This document shows positions 1 to 5,969 of a DNA stretch of 15,179 nucleotides, in pieces. A program made the position numbers and the translations under genes. Numbering within the stretch: the stretch's first letter is position 1; each line of letters begins with the position of its first letter. This stretch comes from an uncultured Campylobacter sp. (GTDB lineage Bacteria; Campylobacterota; Campylobacteria; Campylobacterales; Campylobacteraceae): contig CALHQN010000068.1 in NCBI GenBank assembly GCA_938036585.1, positions 1 through 15,179 of the forward strand. Direction: 5' to 3'. The notes beneath the pieces were generated by a model. That model did no database searches. It saw only the letters and a program-made list of their open reading frames with translations, and was not told the DNA's origin.

Positions 1-2
1 CA

Positions 3-1448
3 GATTCAATCCAGGATGAAAACGGAAATGATACCATTAAATTCGAAAATGGTATAAGCAAAAACGACCTGATTATAAAAAGGAGTAACAACAAAGACCT
101 ATATGAATATGATGATGTGATTATCTCTTTTAAAAATTCTCCTAATGACTCGATAGCTATAAAGAATATTATTGCAGATAATAAAATTAGACCTTCTGGC
201 ATAATAGAGAATTTTGAATTTGCAAGCGGAGAAAAGCTAAGTTTTGAAGATATTAAGCAACTATCTCTTGTTGGTACCAATAAAGATGACTTAATAAAAG
301 GCTACAACGATATGGATAATGAGATCAAAGGCGGCGACGGGAATGATATACTAATAGGAGGCAACGGAGTTAATAATATCCTTGATACTCTAAGAGGATG
401 CTATGACAGCTATGGTAATCCCGACATCAGCATGAATGGCAAAAATACCTTCGTCTTTTCTAGGGGTGACGGAAACGATATGGTGGAAAATTTCAAAGAC
501 AACGACTTAATTAAATTCAAAGACATGGGAAGCAGCGAGGTTAAATTTAATCTAAATTTAGTCGATAATTCGTTACTCATCTCGGATAAGCTATCAAATA
601 GTAGCGTCTTGATCAAAAACTACAATGTAAGGACAAATTTAAATTTTCAATTCAAAGACGGCAAAATTCTAGGAAGCGATTTTATTAGTGGGCAAGTAAA
701 ACCTATCGACGGTGGAAACACTATGGTAGGGGGCAAGGAAGATAATGTATTTATTTATGACGGAGGAGCAAAAACTATAATGGATCTTGGAGGCTACGAT
801 AAGGTCATATATAAAAATCCCGTAAAAAGAGTCCGCTATGACTTTGGTAAAAATGGTTCGAGCGATCTTAAGCTCATCATCACTCCGGCAGATCCTAATG
901 CAAAGAACGATATCTTAGAAGTAAAAGGCTTTTTTAGCAACAGGGATAATGTCATAGAGGAATTTCATATCGGTAAATATCTAAATATCAAGGCAGCGGA
1001 TATCTATAAAGCATTCGGCAAAACCTATATTGCTAGTGCCAAACCTGCTGCATTAGCGATAGATGCTAATTTGGCTGCAAATAATAAAGCCCCGATCTCA
1101 CCTCTTTCAAAAAGCTCCGGCGATAGTTCAAATTCCAAATCCGGCTGGGATATGGTTTTAGGTAGCGGCGATAAGAATGAATTAAAGGCTATCGTTTCAA
1201 AATTTTACAACGATGCCGACTTAAGCACATCCAAGCTTAATTCGGCTCTTAATCCTAGCGGCGTTGCAAATCTAAACACCATCTCGAGCATCAGCCAAGA
1301 AGATGCTTTAAAAGACAATGCTTTCTTAAGCCAAAATACCGTAAATAAGATCATCGAGCAGCTAAACGTCTACGCCGATAACTCGGAAGCTTTGGAATTT
1401 AACCAAAGAGATATCCGCAAGGATGATATGCAGGTTTATATGAGTTAA
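3..1448 (+). CDS. RTX-type calcium-binding secreted protein, 3' part
   Basis: The 5' end is missing: the frame is open from base 3, well before the first GTG at 117, so 481 residues of a longer protein are seen. Around bases 325-370 lies an RTX nonapeptide stretch (GGDGNDILIGGNG), the calcium-binding beta-roll signature, and a second GDGND motif near 468-480. At least three modules of about 90 residues resemble haemolysin-type calcium-binding-related domains, each a glycine/aspartate turn followed by 'IKF...' strands and a 'FEDI' or 'GSDFI'-like end. The last 100 residues are Ser/Asn/Asp/Leu-rich with no cysteine, which fits an uncleaved C-terminal type I secretion signal. By family knowledge such proteins leave through an ABC/TolC exporter and act as surface, S-layer-like or toxin proteins; which one cannot be told without the N-terminus. 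No exporter genes are in the window. Two strong hairpins follow the stop codon. Confidence 0.8.
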   Translation, partial: DSIQDENGNDTIKFENGISKNDLIIKRSNNKDLYEYDDVIISFKNSPNDSIAIKNIIADNKIRPSGIIENFEFASGEKLSFEDIKQLSLVGTNKDDLIKGYNDMDNEIKGGDGNDILIGGNGVNNILDTLRGCYDSYGNPDISMNGKNTFVFSRGDGNDMVENFKDNDLIKFKDMGSSEVKFNLNLVDNSLLISDKLSNSSVLIKNYNVRTNLNFQFKDGKILGSDFISGQVKPIDGGNTMVGGKEDNVFIYDGGAKTIMDLGGYDKVIYKNPVKRVRYDFGKNGSSDLKLIITPADPNAKNDILEVKGFFSNRDNVIEEFHIGKYLNIKAADIYKAFGKTYIASAKPAALAIDANLAANNKAPISPLSKSSGDSSNSKSGWDMVLGSGDKNELKAIVSKFYNDADLSTSKLNSALNPSGVANLNTISSISQEDALKDNAFLSQNTVNKIIEQLNVYADNSEALEFNQRDIRKDDMQVYMS

Positions 1449-1491
1449 GGGCTATTTAGGACTATACCTTTTAAGGGTTATGTCTTATAAT

Positions 1492-1523
1492 TATGCCGGC
1501 ATTTCATTCCCCTTGCCGGCATA
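1492..1523 (+). terminator. Hairpin after the RTX gene
   Basis: A perfect 10-bp GC-rich stem (TATGCCGGCA, 1492-1501, pairing with 1514-1523) with a 12-nt loop begins 43 bp after the RTX stop codon. Only a weak T-run (CGCTTTATG) follows, so it could be a terminator or a 3' mRNA-stabilising structure. Confidence 0.45.
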
Positions 1524-1545
1524 TCGCTTTATGTTAGCAATTTTA

Positions 1546-1578
1546 TATGAGGCGGCACATTTAAAACGCCGCCTCATA
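1546..1578. terminator. Second hairpin after the RTX gene
   Basis: An 11-bp perfect stem (TATGAGGCGGC, 1546-1556, pairing with 1568-1578) surrounds an 11-nt loop. It lies 22 bp after the first hairpin. No clear T-tract follows on either strand, so the termination role is an inference from strength and position. Confidence 0.35.
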
Positions 1579-1760
1579 AGTTGCCGTACATTTTAAAACC
1601 ATAGCTAGGCAAATGATTAAATTTTGATACGGTAAATTTAAAATGCTTGCATGAGTATAGGCAAAATTCTGCAAACATCTCCATCCTTACATGGGGTTTT
1701 TACGCTTGCAACCTTTACTCTTCTTAAAAATCCTGAAAAGAACTAGGTTGATTCCATAAA

Positions 1761-1947
1761 CTACAACATATACGCACCCTTTATGCCTTCAAAGCCCAAC
1801 CCACACGCGCCCTTCAACAAAATATTCCACTCAAAACCAACCCTGGAATCCTCCACATTAAAACCCAATCCGAAAAACGAACGCCTTATCCCACAATTCC
1901 CTACCCCCTATGTCTTTCAAAACATCCGCAATATCAGATTCTACCAT
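1761..1947 (-). pseudogene. Possible frameshifted relic of an outer-membrane protein C-terminus
   Basis: On the minus strand an ATG at 1947 opens 29 codons ending at 1858 with the sequence ...WDKAFVFRIGF-stop. A single-base shift in the TTTT run there continues as NVEDSRVGFEWNILLKG...GLGFEGIKGAYML to a stop at 1761. The joined reading alternates aromatic, glycine and polar residues like the last strands of an autotransporter-type beta-barrel. The match is only by eye and the fragment is short. The surrounding 1449-2142 spacer (694 bp) otherwise shows only the two hairpins, a promoter and a short open stretch at 1972-2040 with no start codon. Confidence 0.2.
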
Positions 1948-2086
1948 TCTCTATCACCAAGTCTTTTCTAAAAAAGCGATGACGCTTCTGAAAAAATAAT
2001 AGAGCCTTGTGAGAACAACGAAGCTATTGAAAGGCAATAAAGTTACATAAAAATAATGAATCTCCAAGCTTTTTTATTTTCTACAT

Positions 2087-2092
2087 TATAAT
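2087..2092 (+). promoter_or_regulatory. Candidate -10 box for the HTH/recombinase pair
   Basis: A perfect TATAAT sits 50 bp before the ATG at 2143 and is preceded by a T-rich run (CTTTTTTATTTTC), the usual Campylobacter vegetative promoter look without a -35 box. An AAAGGAG ribosome site (about 2131-2137) precedes the ATG. Confidence 0.45.
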
Positions 2093-2142
2093 AGATCGGT
2101 AATCTTTAAATTTACCACAAAATCTATCGCAAAGGAGCAGAT

Positions 2143-2556
2143 ATGCATTACGAAAATCTTTTAAGAGTCAAGAAAGGTATAAGGGTCTTTAACGATAAAG
2201 CTCAAGAAACTACTAATCAGAATGAGCTTATATGTCTAGTAAATACCTTTATCTCATATATTAGTAGAGCAAGGCACGATAAGAAAAGAGCGGATAATGC
2301 ACTTAATGGTATATTGCACTATTACAAAGATATGAAGGTAGATAAAAGAGCTTTAAGCGAAGTAGTAAATAAAGAGTATAAAAAGCTACTAGGCCCAAAG
2401 AAAAAACCAACCAAATCAAAAATAGCAGATTATAAGGATTGCTTAAAATCCCTACATAAAAGCGGCCATAGCTATCAAAAAATAGCAGATATCCTATGGA
2501 AAAACTACGGCATACAAACCAGTAAATCAAGCGTAGCAAGACTATTAAAAAGATAA
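2143..2556 (+). CDS. Small helix-turn-helix protein next to a recombinase
   Basis: A 137-residue basic protein with a good start: ATG behind AAAGGAG, with a TATAAT box upstream. Residues 1-75 look helical with no family I recognise. A lysine-rich hinge (about 84-93) leads to a C-terminal domain of about 40 residues, in which SYQKIADILWKNYGI...SKSSVARLLKR has the spacing of a helix-turn-helix (second helix 'SKSSVARLL' as recognition helix). It therefore probably binds DNA. The recombinase gene begins 10 bp after its stop, so the two are almost certainly co-transcribed and may act together, for example as a directionality factor or regulator of that recombinase. That role is inferred from position only. 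A plasmid or phage replication or transcription regulator is the main alternative. Confidence 0.7.
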   Translation: MHYENLLRVKKGIRVFNDKAQETTNQNELICLVNTFISYISRARHDKKRADNALNGILHYYKDMKVDKRALSEVVNKEYKKLLGPKKKPTKSKIADYKDCLKSLHKSGHSYQKIADILWKNYGIQTSKSSVARLLKR

Positions 2557-2566
2557 AGGTATAATC

Positions 2567-3463
2567 GTGGCTCTACACACCAGAATGAACGCCAAGGCTA
2601 TTATCTCTCAGATTATGAAGCAAGCAAACGGTATCGGAATATCTAAAAGTAACGTAAGGCGCAATAGTAAGCTTAAAGGACAAAATGGTCATACAAAGAG
2701 CACATACGCTCATAGCATTAAAAGCATTCAAAACTTAAGAGTCGTAACTACGCAATATATAGAATTTCTTAAAACTAGGCACGGTCAAAAAATAATGCAA
2801 AACATCAATGCCAGCAGTGCAAGAGAGTGGCTACTGCTAAAAGCAAACGAAATAAGCGGCGGAACGCTTAATACCTATATATCGGCATTAGCTAAGAGCT
2901 TTGATAATTGTAGTAAGCTAGGGCTAAACGTATCGGGAAAAGATATTACGGATGTCCGCAAAGAGCTTAAGAAAAAGGGGATGAACCTTCGTAAAAGGCA
3001 TTATAACAGGGCCTATGAAAACCCACATAAAATCATAAGCAATATGCAATTAAGCTCACTATATTATATATCCGCTAAGCTACAATTAGAAGCGGGGCTA
3101 AGACTGGATGACGCTATCAATTCAAGCAAATGGCAAATCAACGATGATAATAGCATAACCATACTAGGTAGTAAGAACGGCTTATGTTACAGTACTAAAA
3201 AGTTAAGCGATAAGACTATAAGACAACTAGAGCTTGCTAAGGAATCTGGATACTATGCCCCAAAGAATGCTTACGTAAAAGATCTAAAAGCAGCAGGAGC
3301 AGATAGTAGAGGAACACATGGGCTTAGATATAACTTCGCTCAAGAAAGATATGAGGAGTTGCGTAAAGAGGGTATGAGTCATATAGAAGCTCTAGCTCAG
3401 GTATCTATAGATATGGGGCATTCAAGAGTAGAGATAACTAGGCATTATTTGGTTGGGCTATAA
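2567..3463 (+). CDS. Tyrosine recombinase / phage-type integrase
   Basis: A 298-residue protein with all tyrosine-recombinase catalytic positions: Arg179 in GLRLDDAI, Lys203 in the beta-hairpin GSKNG, His251 and Arg254 in HGLR, His285 in MGHSR and nucleophile Tyr294 in TRHYL. Residues about 45-135 form the helical core-binding (SAM-like) domain. The start is a GTG behind AAAGG, 10 bp after the upstream HTH gene; an ATG six codons later is possible. It would cut and rejoin DNA through a 3'-phosphotyrosine link at specific sites and so move or resolve an element. It has no arm-binding domain like the P4-type integrase at 4026-5252 and is only distantly similar to it. The protein ends just four residues after the catalytic tyrosine, and repeats that restate this end follow (see 3440-3508). 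Whether it is a mobile-element integrase or a resolvase/Xer-like enzyme is unresolved. Confidence 0.85.
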   Translation: MALHTRMNAKAIISQIMKQANGIGISKSNVRRNSKLKGQNGHTKSTYAHSIKSIQNLRVVTTQYIEFLKTRHGQKIMQNINASSAREWLLLKANEISGGTLNTYISALAKSFDNCSKLGLNVSGKDITDVRKELKKKGMNLRKRHYNRAYENPHKIISNMQLSSLYYISAKLQLEAGLRLDDAINSSKWQINDDNSITILGSKNGLCYSTKKLSDKTIRQLELAKESGYYAPKNAYVKDLKAAGADSRGTHGLRYNFAQERYEELRKEGMSHIEALAQVSIDMGHSRVEITRHYLVGL

Positions 3464-3508
3464 GCATTATTGGCTTGATTATGAAGGCATTACTTAGGTT
3501 TGATTAAA
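3440..3508 (+). repeat. Three degenerate direct repeats at the recombinase 3' end
   Basis: Three imperfect copies of about 22-23 bp start at 3440, 3463 and 3485, each with GCATTA (3442, 3464, 3487) followed by a GGTTGG/GGCTTG/GGTTTG-like core. The first copy lies over the codons of the catalytic-tyrosine end RHYLVGL. The third is exactly 45 bp on, in the same frame, and would read RHYLGLIK. They may be recombination-site repeats or a duplicated gene end. Confidence 0.5.
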
Positions 3509-4025
3509 GAGAGGATAGCTAGATTATATTCTCTCGACATTTAAATACCTTATCAAAGCAAGACCGCATAAGAATATTCCCAGAATTTGCTATCTGCAAT
3601 AAGGAGCTGCTTTAGCAAAGAATGCTCCTAAAAGGAATAAAAGAGATGAGTTTGAAAAATTTAACTAGAAAGGCTTTTATAAGAAAATATCCCTGTAATT
3701 GGATAAAATGCTGATTTAGTTGAGAAATTTAAGCTACCTATATATGAAACCCATGAATTATGGAATTAATGAATTAAATGGGCTTACTAATAGCTTTAGA
3801 ATATCTGAAATACGTAGTAAGCTCATCCCGGTTATTTTCTATAGACTTAGCTATATTAGAAAATCCTCTGTATGTTTATAGTATTTATCCGTTTATGGCA
3901 AGAGCTTTGCTATTATCTATAGTATTTGCCGTATATATTACTTTTTTAAGCTTGCCAGATGTATTCTGTTCAATCAACAACCGCGTAAACCTTCAAAGAA
4001 ACTATCCTTTAGCCCATCCCTCCCC
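3464..4025. other. Gene-poor AT-rich spacer between converging recombinases
   Basis: Beyond the repeats at its left edge I see no convincing gene in this 562-bp stretch. A 45-codon frame starts with ATG at 3744 and ends at 3881 (it includes SFRISEIRSKLIPVIFYRL) without a good ribosome site. An 83-codon frame at 3778-4029 in another phase is hydrophobic and runs into the 3' end of the opposing integrase. Both look accidental or decayed. No clear terminator separates the two converging genes. Confidence 0.5.
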
Positions 4026-5252
4026 TTAAAATTTAAACCCCAACCCCTTTAAATAACCTAGCCACCATGTTAGAACCCTACGCGTATTCTCAATATTCGT
4101 AGCTTTGTTATAAATCTTTTGTATCTCTCTTTGTGCATGAAAAAGGGTACGTTCAATACTATAAGGATCCAGCTTGTTCTCATGTATTTTCTCATATGCA
4201 AAGGTTTCCAGTATCTTTCTAAAAGAGTGAAAGACCAGTCTATTCTTAGCTATTACGGGAGCATAGGTTTTAAGCGCTTTAACTAGAGTCATATCGCTTA
4301 GTACCTCTCCTTGCGTATTGGCAAAGCATAGCAAGCAGCTACTATTATGAGCGTGTAACCTTTGCAGCCATTGTCCTACTTCTCTAGGAAGTCCCAGATG
4401 TTCATCTCCATTGCTTTTTACCTTATTCTCATCTTGCGGGAATAGTAAGTAGTATTCTCCATCATCGCCTATTTTTAAATGCTCACGGGTTAAATTTCTT
4501 ACATTTGAGCTTCTTAGCCCCGTAAGCAGTCCGAATATTAAAGCGTTCTTAACGCCGATTTGATGCGGATAATTCATAATAAATTTGATAAGTACGGTTA
4601 AATCCAAGTCATCTTTTATATATGGGTATTCGCTATGGCGAGGTATATTATAAAAGTCCTTAAACACCTCTTCTGCAAATAATGGATTTTTAGAAATATC
4701 TCTTATACGAGCATATCGGAACAGTCTTTTAATAAGTTTGAATAAAATTTCTAAGGAGGCATACTTCTCATTATCGTAATAATAATCCAGTATCGGCATA
4801 ATATCCTTTTTACTTATCTTGTTTATATCTTTGTCGCAAATATCCCTTAAGGCCTTAAAGCTCATATCTCGTCTTTTAGAGGTTGCTAATGCGACATTGC
4901 CGTTATGTCTGCGAAACTGTCTATAAACGCTTGCTAGAGTATTTTTAGCAGGAGTCAGCTTAGCAGAATCATCTATCATTAAACCTTTAAGAGTTTCTTT
5001 GGCTTCGCTTAGGCTTATCTCATCTGCATTACCTAAAGACTTAATCAGCTTTCCTCCCAAGGAATAGTGATAGTGCCTATGGATTGTTTGTATTCCCTTT
5101 TTAGTAAATGAGCGGTAAAATCTAACTGCTATATGCTCATCTATCATTTCCACCATAGTATTTTTGCGATGAGGCAGGGAGAAATTTCTGATCACTTTAT
5201 CGGGGTCCGTTTTAAAAGACGGATCGTCTTTAATTTTAGAAAAAACCTTCAT
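4026..5252 (-). CDS. P4-type tyrosine integrase at a tRNA gene
   Basis: A 408-residue integrase. Residues about 30-95 resemble the arm-binding N-terminal domain of P4-type integrases (RFYRSF...HRHYHYSLG...LSEAKETLKGL). The core-binding domain follows to about 200. The catalytic domain carries Arg247 (TGLRSSNVRNL), a lysine near 277-279 (ENKVKS), His342-Arg345 (HSFR), His372 and Tyr381 (IYNKA), so it appears active. The start ATG has an AAAGGATAA ribosome site 8 bp upstream. It lies with its start toward the 3' end of tRNA-Arg(CCT), 238 bp away, as expected for an integrase at the edge of an island inserted in that tRNA. It would join attP to the tRNA 3' end and, with an excisionase, remove the element. 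The inverted repeats at 5333-5384 lie in its own upstream region. Confidence 0.9.
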   Translation of the reverse strand: MKVFSKIKDDPSFKTDPDKVIRNFSLPHRKNTMVEMIDEHIAVRFYRSFTKKGIQTIHRHYHYSLGGKLIKSLGNADEISLSEAKETLKGLMIDDSAKLTPAKNTLASVYRQFRRHNGNVALATSKRRDMSFKALRDICDKDINKISKKDIMPILDYYYDNEKYASLEILFKLIKRLFRYARIRDISKNPLFAEEVFKDFYNIPRHSEYPYIKDDLDLTVLIKFIMNYPHQIGVKNALIFGLLTGLRSSNVRNLTREHLKIGDDGEYYLLFPQDENKVKSNGDEHLGLPREVGQWLQRLHAHNSSCLLCFANTQGEVLSDMTLVKALKTYAPVIAKNRLVFHSFRKILETFAYEKIHENKLDPYSIERTLFHAQREIQKIYNKATNIENTRRVLTWWLGYLKGLGFKF

Positions 5253-5332
5253 AACTGCTTATCCTTTAAAATTTAATATAGTTTCATAGGACAAATTATA
5301 AAAGTTTCCAAAGAGTTTAACAAGCTTAAGAG

Positions 5333-5384
5333 CTACTATACATTTTTTAATATATAGTAGTTTCTCTTAAACTACCTGTATAAT
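5333..5384. promoter_or_regulatory. Overlapping inverted repeats and -10-like box upstream of the integrase
   Basis: CTACTATA (5333-5340) pairs with TATAGTAG (5353-5360), and GTAGTTT (5357-5363) pairs with AAACTAC (5369-5375); the two share GTAG and so exclude each other if folded. A TGTATAAT -10-like box on the plus strand follows at 5377-5384. The cluster sits between the integrase start and the tRNA and could be operator or arm-type recombinase sites. Confidence 0.35.
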
Positions 5385-5404
5385 CTAGCGTTTTTAGCAT
5401 TTGA

Positions 5405-5447
5405 AATTTTTTTGAAAAAATTTGAAAAAGCCGTAATATAGGGCTTT
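5405..5447 (-). terminator. Rho-independent terminator after tRNA-Arg
   Basis: Read on the minus strand, AAAGCC (5447-5442) and GGCTTT (5432-5427) form a 6-bp stem with a 9-nt loop. It is followed by TTCAAATTTTTTCAAAAAAATTTC, a T-rich tract. It lies 44 bp past the tRNA and would end the kinase/regulator/tRNA transcript. Confidence 0.5.
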
Positions 5448-5490
5448 CAAAAAAATCAAAAAACTAAAATTAGGGGGAAAATTTGGTGGA

Positions 5491-5567
5491 TGGTGTCCCC
5501 GACAGGATTCGAACCTGTGGCCTCAAAATTAGGAATTTTGCGCTCTATCCTACTGAGCTACGAGGAC
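5491..5567 (-). tRNA. tRNA-Arg (anticodon CCT)
   Basis: The minus strand gives a full cloverleaf: a 7-bp acceptor GTCCTCG/CGGGGAC (one G-T pair), a D arm with AGCTCAG...GAGC, an anticodon stem CAAAA/TTTTG around loop TTCCTAA with anticodon CCT (reads AGG), a T arm with GGTTCGAATCC, discriminator A and an encoded CCA at 5493-5491. It follows the response-regulator stop by 13 bp, so it may share that transcript. Its 3' end is the likely integration target of the P4-type integrase. Confidence 0.95.
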
Positions 5568-5580
5568 AAAAATCGGCAAT

Positions 5581-5961
5581 TTAATCGCCGATAATATTCA
5601 TAACGTCGTCTAGCTTTTTTTGCAGATCTTTGTCGTTGATGGGTTTTGTCATAAAATCATAAGCGCCTTTATTTAGCGCCTCGCGTTTGGCGGTCTCATC
5701 GGTAGTAAGGACGATGACAGGGATGTGCGATATGTTTTCTCTAGCGTGGAGGTTATCTAAAAATTCTAGTCCGTTCATCACAGGCATTACGATGTCTAGC
5801 AGCACCAGATCCACAGGCTGTACCTCAAGCACCGCAAGGGCATCCAAGCCATTTTTGGCTTGGAGGACGGTTTGAAATTTACCGTATTTTTTCAGCATAA
5901 CCTCTAATAGCTTTAGATTGATAGGATCGTCGTCAACCGTTAAAACTTTTAACTCTTTCAT
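5581..5961 (-). CDS. CheY-like single-domain response regulator
   Basis: A 126-residue stand-alone receiver domain with no output domain. The acidic pocket is Asp10/Asp11 (TVDDDP), the phosphoacceptor Asp56 (LLDIVMP), the switch threonine Thr86 or Thr87 (VLTTD), the aromatic switch Phe103 and the conserved Lys106 (MTKP), so it should be phosphorylatable. It begins 8 bp after the hybrid kinase stop, and its ribosome site (AAGGATAAGG) lies within the last codons of that kinase, so the two are translated from one message. It is the obvious partner of the kinase and must act by protein contact, for example on a motor, an enzyme or another phosphorelay member. It could also return phosphate as a sink. 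It is not necessarily the chemotaxis CheY, since no che genes are near. Confidence 0.9.
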   Translation of the reverse strand: MKELKVLTVDDDPINLKLLEVMLKKYGKFQTVLQAKNGLDALAVLEVQPVDLVLLDIVMPVMNGLEFLDNLHARENISHIPVIVLTTDETAKREALNKGAYDFMTKPINDKDLQKKLDDVMNIIGD

Positions 5962-5969
5962 TTAAAACC

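Larger units (their letters stand above)
1..5493. mobile_element. Putative integrative element at tRNA-Arg, one end only
   Basis: An intact P4-type integrase beside the 3' end of a tRNA, a second recombinase with an HTH partner, decayed spacers and lower GC than the 5.5-13.9 kb region together suggest an integrated element occupying the left third. I found no second copy of the tRNA 3' end (CAGGATTCGAACC or its complement) to the left, so the far boundary lies outside the window or has been lost. Whether the RTX gene belongs to it is unknown. Confidence 0.45.

Noticed and set aside
1783..1971. A 62-codon plus-strand proline-rich frame
   Set aside because: There is no ribosome site or recognisable domain, and its composition reflects the complement of the minus-strand stretch described at 1761-1947.
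3778..4029. An 83-codon hydrophobic frame before the P4-type integrase gene end
   Set aside because: It has no ribosome site and ends inside the opposing integrase gene. The hydrophobicity follows from AT-rich DNA.
2143..5252. Possible Xer/ICE or prophage with structural genes
   Set aside because: Only recombinases and one HTH protein are visible. No capsid, replication, mobilisation or conjugation gene is present in the window.
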